A stretch of 64,000 bases of DNA from Pictodentalium vernedei (GCA_031216915.1 CM062295.1:182604927-182668926), one strand, 5' to 3'; positions 42,151 through 53,940 are shown, counted from the stretch's first letter. Notes: generated by a model not told the origin, from the sequence alone. A program made the numbers and translations.

Positions 42151-43368
42151 TTAGTGGACGACATTCTGAGCAACAGATAACGGACCTAAACAATGCAGGT
42201 CTCCAGAAATGGACTCAATATTTCTGAGATAAAAATTAGTAAATGTGAATGGCTGAGACCAATAAGCAGCCTTCATTAAATCTGTAATAGCAACACTATT
42301 AGCATAAGCCCAGGAAGTAGAAAGAGCTCTTACTTCATGAGCAGAAATCTTAAGCACAGACTGCTGAGAAGAAGATAAATCTTCATAAGCAGTACGGATA
42401 GTTAACTGAATCCATCTAGCAATAGAATGGACTGAAATGTCCTTTCTATTAGGCATCAAAGACAGAAAGAAACGTTTCCGTCCCTTTCTGATGAACTGAG
42501 ATCTCTGTTTATAGATACGTAGTGCTCTAACAGGACAGAGTAAAGGCCTACGCCCGTCTGAAGACGGAAGAGCCTTAATAACAATAGGTTCCGGATATTT
42601 ATTAGGAGCCTGATTCTTAGCTAAAAAACCCACATTAGTAGTGAAGGTGATAGTGTTCCCAACACTACGATAATGAGAATCATCCACCGATAGTGCATGA
42701 AGCTCACTGACTCTTCTGGCAGAAGAGAAAGCTAAGAGAAAAGCTGTCTTATAAGATAAGAATTTGAAATCTACTGTCCCAAGAGGTTCAAATGGCTTTT
42801 CCTTCAATTTAAGGAGAACCCAAGCTAAATTCCACTTAGGAATTAATCTAAGAGTTCTGGGTCTATTTATCGAAAAGTTTCTAACCAATTTCGATAAAGA
42901 GACATTAGATCCAATTTGTAAACTATCATGATGTGCATAGGTATCAGATAACATAGATCTATAACCCTTTATAGTAACAGGCTGCAGTTTGATTTCGTCA
43001 AACAAGTATACTAGAAAGTTTGCAATGTCTGGTATAGAGGGATCAAATATATCTACAGAATGATCCCTACACCAACGACGGAAAACCTTCCACTTAGCCG
43101 CATAGTTTAGCGAAGAGGAGGTCCTCCTACAGTTAGAAATCGCGTCCACTGCTCGTCCTGTAAAGTGCTTGCCATGCAAGAAGGACCGCACAACGGAAAA
43201 ACGTGAAGGTTGAGACCTTGCGGGTTGTGATGGAGTTGGCGCGATTTCCCCTGCGAAAGAAGATCCTCTCGTGGAGGAAGCTTCCGCGGTAGGTCCCACA
43301 ACAGACACCTGAGTAGATTTATCCACGGTCTCTGTGGCGACAGAGATGCTACCAACAGAATCTTGCAT
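42151..43368 (-). CDS. DIRS tyrosine recombinase of element E (405 aa)
   Basis: Same length and start as the recombinase of B (start chosen at the Met of MQDSVGSIS, by alignment; the open frame runs further upstream through out-of-frame RT sequence to 45423). Catalytic residues are retained: SSARRVSEL Arg, AHEVRAL His and Arg, AAYWSQPFT Trp and TNFYLRN Tyr. It should integrate circular DIRS DNA. Intact. Confidence 0.9.
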   Translation of the reverse strand: MQDSVGSISVATETVDKSTQVSVVGPTAEASSTRGSSFAGEIAPTPSQPARSQPSRFSVVRSFLHGKHFTGRAVDAISNCRRTSSSLNYAAKWKVFRRWCRDHSVDIFDPSIPDIANFLVYLFDEIKLQPVTIKGYRSMLSDTYAHHDSLQIGSNVSLSKLVRNFSINRPRTLRLIPKWNLAWVLLKLKEKPFEPLGTVDFKFLSYKTAFLLAFSSARRVSELHALSVDDSHYRSVGNTITFTTNVGFLAKNQAPNKYPEPIVIKALPSSDGRRPLLCPVRALRIYKQRSQFIRKGRKRFFLSLMPNRKDISVHSIARWIQLTIRTAYEDLSSSQQSVLKISAHEVRALSTSWAYANSVAITDLMKAAYWSQPFTFTNFYLRNIESISGDLHCLGPLSVAQNVVH

Positions 43369-45423
43369 TGAGATTGTTTTATCTTTAGCAATACTTGTTG
43401 AATTAACGGCGCTGGAGGATACGCATATCCTATCATTCCGTCCCAAGGGATCGACAGAGCGTCTAATGCAAATGCTCTTGGATCCGGACACGGAGACACA
43501 TACGTCTGCAACTGATTGTTGAGATGTGTCGCAAATAAGTCTATCATTGGCCGTTCCCATTGGTAGCAAATCTGATTGAATACTTGTTTGTTGAGAGTCC
43601 ACTCCGACGGCAACAAGCGACCCTTTCGTGAAAGGGAGTCTGCTAGCACATTCAGACGACCCGGTATGTGACGGACCGAAAGAAGAACGTGATGTTCCAA
43701 CGCAAACAGAAGGATTCTTTCCGTTAGATTGAACAACGGAACTGAATGAGTGCCTCCCTGATTCCGTATATACGCCACTACTGTCGTATTGTCGGATAGG
43801 ATTTGGACATGAGCATCGTGAATAATGTCCATCCAGTGACGTAAGGCAAGCCAAATTGACATCATTTCCTTGATGTTTATGTGCTTGCACAGGAATTGCG
43901 GATCCCAAAGACCCTGGCATCTCGAATCCGTTGGGATTAATGATGCACCCCAACCTGTTTGACTGGCATCCGTCATAATGGTAAAACTCGGATCCGGCAA
44001 CTGCAGCGGAACTCCTTGAGTTAACCACTGAATGTTTGCCCAAGTCTGAATCTCTTGTTTCACTTGATCTGACAAGAGAACGTCTACATCGAGCGAATGA
44101 ATTTTCACACTCCAATTCTGAGTCAGGAAAATTTGAAGAGGACGTGTGCGTAGCCGTCCCATCGGAATGAGATCCGCGGCGGCTCCGCACAGACCTATCA
44201 GTCTCATAAATTCTCTCGGCGTGACTTTGTCTGCATTCAGACAATAGCGAGCGTAACAACTGACTAATTTCGCTCTGGTTAACGGCAGACGAACGAGATT
44301 GTTGTGCGTCTCGAAGCTCATTCCCAGATGAGTGAATGACTTGGACGGCACCAGATCCGACTTCTCCTCGTTTACTATGAAACCGAGACGTCGGAGCAAT
44401 AGAAGAAGGTTCTGAACATCGTTCTGAAGCGTTAACTCGTTGCCGTACCTCTGAAGAATGTCGTCCAGGTAGGCCGACGTTACCGCAGACGAATGAGCTC
44501 GGAAGTAGATCATTACCGAGTTCATTACCCGAGTGAAAGCCCAGGGTGCTAGATTCAATCCGAAGCACATGGCCCGGAACTGATACACCACTCCTAGGAC
44601 TGCGAAGCGTAGATACTTTCGGAATGTCGGATGTACCATGACGTGAAAGTACGCATCTTTGAGATCTATGCTCGTTGCATAATCGTTCACCCCGAATACT
44701 CGCTCTGACCGATCGAATCGTCTCCATATAAAACTTCGGAGCGACGATCAGCTTGTTTATCCAGCTCAAATCTATGACTGGACGGAACGAGCCGTCTGGT
44801 TTCGGAACCAGAAACAGATGGCTGTAGAATCCCAGCGATTCCTGGTTTTCTACGACCTCTACCGCGTTCTTCATTAAAAGAGACTGCACCTCTGATAACA
44901 GAGCGTCTCTTTTCTGTGGATTTGACGGAAGATGAGTCCACTTTGGACTTCGAGTTAATGGAGGCTTTCGTTTGAAGGATATCTTTAGACCTTCCGAAGT
45001 CACTCCTCTCACCCACGGGTCGTCCGTAATCGACGCCCACTCTTGTGAAAAACTCGACAACCTTCCGCCAACCGGAACACGATAGAGGTTTAAGCCATCA
45101 CCTCCTGGACCTGCGAGGCCTGCGGTAGGAGAAACCACGTCTTCCACGACCCGCACCTCGCCTCGTCGACCTCGGGGCGTCCGACCGATTGTCCCGGCCT
45201 GAAGGACGTCCCGAACGAGAGTCGCTATCCTGACGGTCTCTCGAATAAGACCAAGAGGACGCACCGGAACCTCTATAGGAACCTCTCTTGGGAGCATTAG
45301 ACCCAGAAGTGCCCGCCTTATTCGTGTCTGCTGTATCCGACCTTTTAGGAGCGGATCTGAACAACAGAGAATCATTAGCTTTCTTTTTAATATTATCATA
45401 AATAGCGGAAAGCTTGCCGTCAA
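43107..45423 (-). pseudogene. DIRS RT/RNase H of element E, frameshifted
   Basis: The N-terminal part (45423 to about 44691) reads in one frame through KLIVAPKFYMETIRSVRAS. The rest (44690-43107) continues in another, with SIDLKDAYFHV, YLDD and RNase H TDASQ / SDNTT / LADSLSR intact. The break coincides with a CCCC run near 44690 where B has CCC, so a single inserted C explains it. It could be a real inactivating mutation or a sequencing error. Confidence 0.88.
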
Positions 45424-47200
45424 AGAGAAGTTCTCCTGAGACCGAAGCGACTCTAAGAGAGTTCTTCACCTTAGAATCCACTAGTGTGGATGTAGCCAGG
45501 GCTGCGTCACGTCTAACCAACTCCAGATTTGCCACTGAAAGGGCGGAGTTACACGTGGAATAAGCTACTGCCCTTGAAAGAAGTCTTAAAGAGGATTGTA
45601 TATCCTGAAACTCTTCCCCTTGAAGGCGCAGTGATAACACCTTAGTAAGGTGATCTGCGTAAGATAAGGCATCTAAATTGGCTCTGTTAGACGCAATAGC
45701 TGTTTCCAACACCGCGGTTGGAATAGAAGCTGACGACGGTAATGATAGCTCTAAGTCTTCCGCCTCGTCGTCCATACGCAGAGGAACTCTCGGTATACCC
45801 TGTCCTGCCGTGTCGAATTTATTCCTTGCATTAATGAAAGGCAGGTTGAGAGTATTTGCGGACAAGAAACCTGCTTTCCCCGTCCTGGAAGCAAGTTTAA
45901 AAATAGTGTCGTTCAATAATTCAAATGTTCTTGCAACATTATTGGACTGCGACGGAAACTCGGGAGCGATGTCCCTGAACCGCTCAAAAAATTCAGAGTC
46001 CAATGACGCTATAATTCTCTTGTCCGGAAGCGCAGCAGTCTGGCCCGACGGAACAACTTGAGGGAGAAAGTGCCGGATGAAGTCCACGGCAGCTTTATGT
46101 TGTTCCGAAAGGGATAGCTCCAATTCATCCGTATCCCTTTCACCATCCGGTCGGACCTCCCGATGTTCCCGGTCGTCCGCCCCCGATGCTTCGGCGGAGC
46201 GTACCGACCCAGCGCCGTCGGATAATTCTCGATCCGACACCGTTTCTGTCGGCTGCTGGGATGCTGCGATAAGCTGTGCTATCTGCACTAGAATGTCCGA
46301 CGTCGAGACCTGCGGAGGCGCGGTCTTTCGCTGCTTCGCCGAGGGCAGCTCCGCATCAGATGGCTCCCGCATACTTTTCCTATGCGAACGTCCGGAGTCC
46401 ATCGGTCTCGAATCCCTGGCTGCCGGATGGTGTGACCTGGTCGCCGAAGAATCCTTCATCGGCGAAGCTGGCAAAATATCGGAGGTCACGCAGCCAAGGT
46501 GCGGTCGTGTGCGCCGACGAGAAGAGGAAGCCTTAACAGTCTCTGCGGACTGCTTATACAACGGAGCGTCCCGAGCGACGGACGTATGCTCCGCTAAAGA
46601 CACATTTTGTACCACAACATCTGGTCCCAGATGTTGTTGTACGAGAGAGGGGCCTCTCTCGCTCACGGCCCGGCTGGACCTGGACGAGCTAGGAACCGGA
46701 CTAAAAGGCTTCCTCCGTTCTCGTTTACTATCCGCCGTCACTGGGTGTGCATCTATTATGTTTATAGTGCTCGCATCACCCAAAATTTCCTCTTGGACCG
46801 CATCGGACGAACCCGGCTGCCGAACCATTCGGTGAATGGACGCTACACCGGGCGAGCTAGCGGACGACATTTGTCTAATCTCCATGAGCACTTTTGCCGC
46901 TAGCTCTGAATTCATTTGTGACGACGGATGCACACTTGAAGAAGATAACATGGAAACATCACCCTGTTCTGGTTCCTCTGAAATAGAAACTGAGAGAGTA
47001 GAGTGACCTTGTGGAGAAAGAGCTGGCATCGCTCTTTCTCCAGAAACAACATATCGTGACACACGTTTCCAATGTTTCTCATCCCAATGTTCACATATAG
47101 GACAGGGATTAATGCGAGAACACTGACTACAATTAATACAATGATCATGAAAGTCAGAGGAAGATTTCTTCCTATTACAATTTGAACAATGTCCCTTCAT
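45098..47200 (-). CDS. DIRS Gag-like protein of element E (700 aa)
   Basis: Colinear with the Gag of B: Cys-rich start (MKGHCSNCNRKKSSSDFHDH), disordered middle, conserved FERFRDIAPEFPSQSNNVA block, and basic RG/SR C-terminus. The frame extends 17 codons upstream to 47251, but the Met at 47200 aligns with B and is preferred. Overlaps the RT frame by about 325 nt. Intact. Confidence 0.85.
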   Translation of the reverse strand: MKGHCSNCNRKKSSSDFHDHCINCSQCSRINPCPICEHWDEKHWKRVSRYVVSGERAMPALSPQGHSTLSVSISEEPEQGDVSMLSSSSVHPSSQMNSELAAKVLMEIRQMSSASSPGVASIHRMVRQPGSSDAVQEEILGDASTINIIDAHPVTADSKRERRKPFSPVPSSSRSSRAVSERGPSLVQQHLGPDVVVQNVSLAEHTSVARDAPLYKQSAETVKASSSRRRTRPHLGCVTSDILPASPMKDSSATRSHHPAARDSRPMDSGRSHRKSMREPSDAELPSAKQRKTAPPQVSTSDILVQIAQLIAASQQPTETVSDRELSDGAGSVRSAEASGADDREHREVRPDGERDTDELELSLSEQHKAAVDFIRHFLPQVVPSGQTAALPDKRIIASLDSEFFERFRDIAPEFPSQSNNVARTFELLNDTIFKLASRTGKAGFLSANTLNLPFINARNKFDTAGQGIPRVPLRMDDEAEDLELSLPSSASIPTAVLETAIASNRANLDALSYADHLTKVLSLRLQGEEFQDIQSSLRLLSRAVAYSTCNSALSVANLELVRRDAALATSTLVDSKVKNSLRVASVSGELLFDGKLSAIYDNIKKKANDSLLFRSAPKRSDTADTNKAGTSGSNAPKRGSYRGSGASSWSYSRDRQDSDSRSGRPSGRDNRSDAPRSTRRGAGRGRRGFSYRRPRRSRR

Positions 47201-49266
47201 TGTGAAAGAACAACAATAAGTCCTAGTTACTCGCAAAAACCCCTGACACAAAGATACATAATAACATGATCCATTAATAAATGAAAAAACAATTGCAAAA
47301 CAAAATAATTTTGAAAAAATATTTTTTCAGAGAAGCCCAAGTTGCTGAAAAGTAACGTTGAGCCCCGATGGATCCGATGGCAAAGTGTGGTCAAAAATTT
47401 TAAATTTATATAAAATAATTAATGAGACACTTTCGGATAATATAAATGTATCTTATAATGAGATAAACTACCACAAAGGCAAACAGCCCCCCTCAAAAAA
47501 GGCTGTTGCCAATGAAAACAAACAGTGTAAACACACTAGAAAACATGACTCCAGGCACTGAAAAAACTGGCCCGGAATCAGTCATCAATTACACTCTATC
47601 TGATGCAAAACAGAGACTCCCAGGGGAGAATCTGCAGAACATCAGATGGAAGATGCAGAACACAAACGTTATACACCCATGGGTGAAAACGTAACTATGG
47701 GGAAAATAACAGAAAACATTCTGTAACCAAGCAACTCTCCCAGGAAATTTTAGAAATGAAACTTCTCAAAAATATGCCAAAAGCATGGGAGAATTGCAAG
47801 GGGGGACTTTAGAAGGCTAGGGGAGAGGAAACACTGAATAAGCAGTGCAACAATTAGCAAGAATGACAACAAGAGGCCCATGCCTCGAAAATAGGCAACT
47901 TAACATAATTTCAACAAAAAATTTTAAGTACAGCCCTGATTATTTTTTGCCACTTCTTTTTTCCTCTCCTCCTTCTATCCTCCTTAGAATCACATTTTCT
48001 CCAAAAATTACGTGTCTGGCATCCTTTAAACTGAGATTTACAAGCACAAAGATCAGTGAGATGTTGACTGATGAAGGGCCAAACAGAGAATGATAATTGG
48101 CGCCAATTTCGGGACGACTGCGTCACTGCGCATGCGCAGTAGAGGCGTACTATGGAGGTCCTTTAGGACATGATTTCTTTTTGTTTTGGATGCAAATTTT
48201 GGGGATTGGGGGGCAAAATTTGTGTTTGGCCCTGGTTTTGTTGGAGTTAGCACCAGCTAAGTCTGGGTCATTGGTACAGTATAAAAATATATTTTTTCAG
48301 AACAGCCCTAGTTTCTGAAAAGTAATGTTGAGCCCCAATGGATCCCAAGCCTAAATGTGGACAAAAATTCTAAAAATATTTTAAACAATTTATGCAACAC
48401 TTACGAACAATAATAATGTATCTAGTTATGATTAAATTAACATCAAGATATTATTTTCAAGAAATCCCCCCTCACACAGAGGGCTGTTGGAAATGTAAAC
48501 AATAAGTGTAAAAACACCAGATCAAGACTCCAGGCACCCTGGCCCGAAATCAGTTACCAATAATACACTATCTGATGCAAAACAGAGACTTCCAGGGAAG
48601 AAACTGCAGAACATCAGATGGTAGATGCAGAACACTACGCCTAACCACCCATAGGTGAAGACGTAAACATGGGGAAAAGAACAGAATTCATTCTGTTATC
48701 CAGCTAAAACTCCCAAGAAATTTTAGTAATAATATTACAGAAAATATGCCAAAAGCATGGGAGAATAGCAAGAGGGGAATTAAAGGAAAGGGAGAGAGGA
48801 AAACACTGAACAAGCAGTGTAACTTAATAACAAGAATGACCACAACAGGCTGTTGCCTCGAAAATAGGTAACTTAACATAATTTCATTAAAAAATTTTAA
48901 GTTACAGCCCTGATTATTTTCTGTCACTCATTTTTCCTCTCCTCCTTCTATATCCTCCTTAGAATCACCATTTCAGTAATATTTATGTGTCTGGCATCAT
49001 TTAAACTAAGATTTACAAGCACAAAGATCAGTCAGATGTTAACTGATGAAGGGCCAAACAAAGAATGATTAATGGCACCAATTTCGGGACGTCCTTGACA
49101 CTGCGCATGCGCAGTAGAGGTGAAGTATGGAGGGCCATTCAGGACATGATTTCTTTGGTTTTAGATGCAAATTTTGGGGATTGGGGGGCAAAATTTGTGT
49201 TTGGCCCTATATTTTTAAGAGTTAGCACCAGCTATGTCTGGGTCATTGGTACAGTATAAAAATATA

Positions 49267-49693
49267 GGAGTGCAGTGGCTCAGTGGTTAGGGCATTGGAC
49301 CTCAAACCGAAGGGCCATGGTTTGATCCTGACAAGTAGTTACTGTTTTGTATCCTTGGGCAATGCACTTAATCTTGATTACTTTGGTGGCACCGTGTACT
49401 ACGGTGTACTGCAAGTCAATGGTGCACTTGTCTTCAACCAATGTTAACCTTGCATTTTGTGGAGTTATGCATACAGCATGTCGATGGTGCACTTTCTTTC
49501 AACCAATGCTAACCCTGCTTGTGCAAAGTTAATACATTTAGGTGTCCGACAGTTGCTTGATTCTGCTTGGTAGTTCTCTCTGGATACTCTGATTCCTCCA
49601 TCTGTGAAACTGTCTGACATGTGGTGACCCTGGATGTCGAAAGTGTTGTTAAAACCCCAATAAATGAATACCTGAATAAATAAACACTGAAAA
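49267..49693 (+). mobile_element. tRNA-derived SINE with 13-bp target duplication split by DIRS D
   Basis: An A box (tggctcagtgg, 49276-49286) and a B box (ggtttgatcctg, 49319-49330) sit 43 bp apart as in a tRNA promoter. A body of about 300 bp and a tail (aaaaccccaataaatgaata...aataaa) follow. The right flank TAAACACTGAAAA (49681-49693) recurs at 25381-25393, just left of DIRS D. So D appears to have inserted at the junction between the left target duplication and the SINE. The 'ttaaaaccccaataaa' tail resembles molluscan SINE tails as I remember them. Confidence 0.75.
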
Positions 49694-49852
49694 TCATCTA
49701 AGACTATAAATTTGATTTGATCTAAATCTGTCTATATGAGTTTTTTATATATATAGCGAAAACATAAAATTCTGCTTAAACCTTGTTAGTCTAGGCAATT
49801 TTCCAACTTTTACACTGCCAACTTATAGGCCAAGTTGCTTGGTTTGAAAATG

Positions 49853-50190
49853 ATAAATTTAAAGTAATTTGTATATTTTTAATACTTACCAACGACCCAG
49901 ACTTAGCTGGTGCAACCTCAATATTATTAAGGGCCAAACACAAATTTTGAACCCCCCAAATTTACATACAATACCGAAAATTAGAAGTCCTATCTGGCCC
50001 TACATACTTTTAGTTCTTGCGCATGCGCAGTACCCAGGAAGAGACCGGAATTGGAACAACATCATTTTTCCTAGTTGTGCCTACTGAAGTGATAACTCAG
50101 TGGGGAGGTATGAGTGCCCACTCATGGGAGAGCCATCCCCATCTGGGCCATTGGTAAGTATTAAAAATATACAAATTACTTTAAATTTAT
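49853..50190. repeat. DIRS terminal inverted-repeat module of element F
   Basis: Perfect arms of about 40 bp around a core with ttgcgcatgcgcagtaccc. The core is complementary to about 61330-61530. GTAAGTAT sits at the inner edge of each arm, as in elements A-E. Confidence 0.75.
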
Positions 50191-52435
50191 ATTTTAATAC
50201 TAAAACCGATGACCCAGACTTAGCTGAATCGTAAAAAGGCAGAGGGCCTTGGACTGAATTAGCAGACCAAAATACAGCTCCTTAGTCTGCATTAGAACTC
50301 CCAAAGTGAAAAGGAGTTTCAAATTTTAAGGAATTACCTTTGTCTCGCTATACCACAATATGGAAGACATACCACTGAAATAAGGAGCAATATCCAAGTA
50401 ATTCCCTATTACTTTGCATAAATGATTACGCTGCATGGGTGTAACAAGCCCCCAATTTTAAGGCTAGTCTGGAATAAGACACTTAAAATTAGGAAAAGCA
50501 TGTCTGAGAGTGGGAGACTAACAGCCACAAACACACGCCATATATAATGTAACAAGCTGTATATAATATAAGAATAATCTACAGACGATAACAGCATAAC
50601 TCATGGTTACACACTTATTAAAAAGCCAGAAAAGGTAAGGAGAAAACGCCCCCTTTTTTTGAAGGGATAATCTTCAAAACAATGAGGGTTGCGATCTGGA
50701 ATCAGTGAAAAAGCGGTACCGAATAATATATATATTCGTCTAAAAAGCACCCGGCTATTAATTATTATTAATATATTATTAATTTAATGATGCTTAATGC
50801 CACCTCAGCAGCTGAGGCTATACCGTGGTAAGCCCGGTTATTAAAATTGCAAGCTTCAAAACGTATGCCACATCCGGAATACGTATATAGGTCGAAAACC
50901 GGTGATATATATAAGTACAACCTTAAACTTGTCCAATTGAATTCCAATGGAAAGTTATCTGATAGAACTATACGTTTCTTAGCCAACACACAGGCAACCA
51001 CATTCAGGTGTACAATTCCAATAATGAACTACCCAAATGTAATTGTACAATTATATAAGTGTTGGAATATTCCTCGTGTACCACTTAACGGTTGAAAACT
51101 GGATTCCGAATATGGAACGGGATACGGTTAAAAAGCCCATCACGGACCGTCACCAATAATTCATTGTTCCCTAGATCCATTAAAACCAATGACTGTTCGG
51201 AGAAAGAATTTACCACTCTGAAAAATGAAGGCAAAGATAAAGAATGGATGCATAGACGACCTGTTGGAAACTCAATAAGTGATCCAACTAGCCCCAAAAT
51301 TCTCATAAGCTTTAGAGTAATGCAGAGCCAGAATCAAGAGAATCTATTCTGTAATAAGTCTGCCTAATAGTGTATACATATTATGCACGCAATCAACAGA
51401 ATCCCACCTTAAAACGACATTAATGCGATTAACCTGAGGAATAGACTCATGTGTCATAAGAAAAGCAGAAACTCTGAGCGAAACCTCTCAGAGTAGACTA
51501 ATTGCCACATTTGGAGAATGTCGCCCAGATAACAGACATGCCTGCCATACAGGAACACGAAGTCTAGTAATATCAACCGAATGTATTTATGATAGAATTT
51601 GGAATCCAATAACAGTTACTGTTTGAGAATCATATGCTCATATATCACTTATGAACGGTCAATCACAGGAAGCAAACCAACTACAGTGGCCAGGCCTCTG
51701 ATGTCGCAGTTAGACAACCCACCAGCCAATCGATGAGCAATGAAAGGCATGCATATAATTGAATGCATACAATGCTTACAGGAATGCACTACCTCCTACC
51801 CTGTAATCGCCTCTTAACATATCGGCGGAAGGGGGGGGGGGGGAGTTCAACAAACAAATCATATCGAACCCCCCTCACCCGAGATACTTGAGTCGCTAGA
51901 TACATAAGTCCAGCGCAGTAATATTAAATTCCCATGCTATACTGCTGCTGCTATTCTCAATAAAGAGTAATACAGCTAAAAAGCTAGTAGTTAACCCAAG
52001 CAAGCAGAATGACATTAACCCAGTGCGACTCGTAATGCTTTAGTGTTAGTTATCTAGAATAGTATAGAAACCATATGGCTCCTTCACGTCTGACCGACTC
52101 CATAATGCCACTAAAGATGGAGGGGGATGTGAACATGGCACTATTGCAAGGAATATACTTGCTGAAACAGCGTCGACATATCCACTGAAATCAAGACAGT
52201 ACGCCATGTTGTCAAATAATACATCATATAGACATAATATCCAATCATCAAGTGGTAATATAATCCGCAACATTAGATTTGATAAAAATGAAAGCGGAAG
52301 ACGAAAACTATGTTCCGGCACCCGATCACAAGATACCTAGATGAACTCCTTGCGTCTTGTACTGATTATAGCAGGAATATAATCCTGAAAAGGAGTTAAC
52401 TATAGGCATTCGAAAGAACGCTCATTAATCACACT
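50191..52435 (-). other. Degenerate body of DIRS F without recognisable gene
   Basis: Between the terminal module and the tandem arrays, no frame matches the recombinase or RNase H of the other DIRS copies. Short open frames at 50847-51095, 51092-51367 and 52046-52321 show no known motif. A G-run lies near 51830-51843. Confidence 0.5.
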
Positions 52436-53940
52436 AAAAGCCTCAGACAACATAAATAAAAACAATACTGCTAAGGAGAGAACAAACTCTTCTCATGTAA
52501 CGGTACCTTGTCCGATAGGACAGTGGTCTCAGCCTGGCTGAAGCAACTAAAGGTCTTTCTATTCGAGAAGACAATTAAATGACTGATAACTGCAGCGCTA
52601 GAAGCTCACTAAAGGAGACTTACAATGCTAGCTGCTAATGACAGGGATAAAAACACCGCTCAAACTTCTAGCTAGGCTACTAAGGTGTCAACAATAAGAC
52701 CAAAGTCTATGACACTTAAAAAAAACAACACCGAGAAGGAAAGCAGCACTCTTTTCCTTTAGCAGTTCTATTTCCAAAAGACAGCGGCCTCAGCTTAGCT
52801 AGTGGAGCTTAGAAGACTTCATCTCCATGAAGACAGATATCTTGGTGTAAATTTTGCGACTTTAGACAGCTCACTATATGGAAACTTACAAAGTTAGTCA
52901 CTCAAGTTAAGGAAAAAAAGGGCTGCACTTGATTCTTATAAGGCATCAACAAAAAGACTAAAAGCCCCAGACGCCTAAGAATACAACACTGAGAAGGAAA
53001 CAACGTATTCTTTCCTTTCATTGGCCCTAATTCCAAAGAGACAGCAGTCTCCTACTAGATAGCTTAGCTAATAATTCTTCATCCCGTGAAGACAGATATC
53101 TGGGTGAAACTGCGAGCTTGAAAGCTCACTAAACGGAGACTTACAACATTAGTCGCTCAAGGTAAGGAATAAAAATGGCTCTAACGACCGAAATTCCAAA
53201 GAGACAGTAGTCTCAGGTAGTTAACGCAGTTTATTAGTTTTCATCTCCATGAATACAAATATCTGTTTCACCTGCAGCCTTGGAAAGCTCACTAAATGGA
53301 GACTTACAACATTAGCCGCAATGAATAAGAAAAAGACTGCTGTAACAATATATAAGGCCACTATGACATTAGCCGCTAATGATATATAGACACAGACCGC
53401 TCCTAATTCACATAAGCCAAACTAAGGTGACAACAAAAGGACTAATTGCCTGTGATGCCTAGGATTATTATACCGAGAAGGAAAATGTAATTCTTTACTT
53501 CTAATGGCTTACTCCAAAAAGCTAGTGGTCTCAGCGTAGCTAACAGAGCCTAAAAGTCATATATCGGTGAAAAGCAGATATCTGTGTGTAACCCTACGGC
53601 CTTAGACAGCTCACTAAATGAAGATTAACGACATTAGCCGCTAATGTATAAGACCGCTCTACTGTACATAAGGCTACTATGGCATTCACAATAGCACTAT
53701 ATGCTTCTGATGCCTCGGAATACAACACTGAGAGGGGAAAGCTGTACTTACTCCTTCTAACGGCTGTATTCTCAACAAGACTGCTGTCTCAGCCTATCTA
53801 TGAACTATTGATCTTCTATTCATGAGGAACAGATCATTGCCTTTCTTATACTATTGCTAAGCCAAGGGAGGCATCGTTAATCGGACCAAAAGCCTTCAAC
53901 ACCTGAGCCGAAAGATCCGGGAATGAAGATCTTCGTCTTC
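52436..53940 (+). repeat. Tandem repeat array, about 260-bp units, inside DIRS F
   Basis: Unit starts are near 52436, 52698, 52958, 53436, 53694 and 53901, with a partial unit in between. Each has 'gactaaaagcc...gcc', 'aacaccgagaaggaaag', 'ttccaaagagacag.agtctcag', 'gaagacagatatct' and 'agctcactaaa.ggagacttacaacattag'. Strongly diverged units imply an old array. Confidence 0.75.

Larger units (their letters stand above)
41146..48288 (-). mobile_element. DIRS-type retrotransposon E, nearly intact (7.1 kb)
   Basis: Left end 41146, right end 48288, with the B-type spelling 'gacttagctggtgctaactcc'. It sits in the leader of D at the same point (gaaaaa | tattttttcag) where B sits in A. Gag and recombinase frames are open; RT carries a one-base frameshift near 44690. 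A C-run of about 29 lies at 42025-42053. It differs from B by a few percent in the segments I compared by eye. Confidence 0.92.
25394..49263 (-). mobile_element. Outer DIRS-type retrotransposon D (contains E, an LTR element and a foldback element)
   Basis: Left end gttaaaaaattta at 25394, right end gtacagtataaaaat at 49263, both with the 'gctatgtctggg / gacatagctgg' subtype shared with A. It is broken by the Gmr1-like element (26555-34658), the foldback element (37480-39149) and DIRS E (41146-48288). Removing the LTR element with its duplicated 5 bp and the foldback element with its duplicated 9 bp leaves about 14.08 kb, nearly the size of nest A+B (14,087 bp). It shares A's RT deletion and gag duplication. 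Its left flank carries TAAACACTGAAAA (25381-25393), repeated at 49681-49693 beyond the adjoining SINE. Confidence 0.85.

Noticed and set aside
43369..45423. 1090-aa apparent fusion of RT and recombinase in DIRS E
   Set aside because: Only its two ends make sense. The middle is out-of-frame RT created by the extra C near 44690, so it is not a real fusion.
46077..46835. 252-aa plus-strand open frame
   Set aside because: Antisense to the intact Gag of DIRS E. No motif of its own; the frame is open because of the biased Gag composition.
49267..49340. A tRNA gene
   Set aside because: A and B boxes are present at tRNA spacing, but the cloverleaf is poor and the segment continues into a SINE body with a tail and target duplication.
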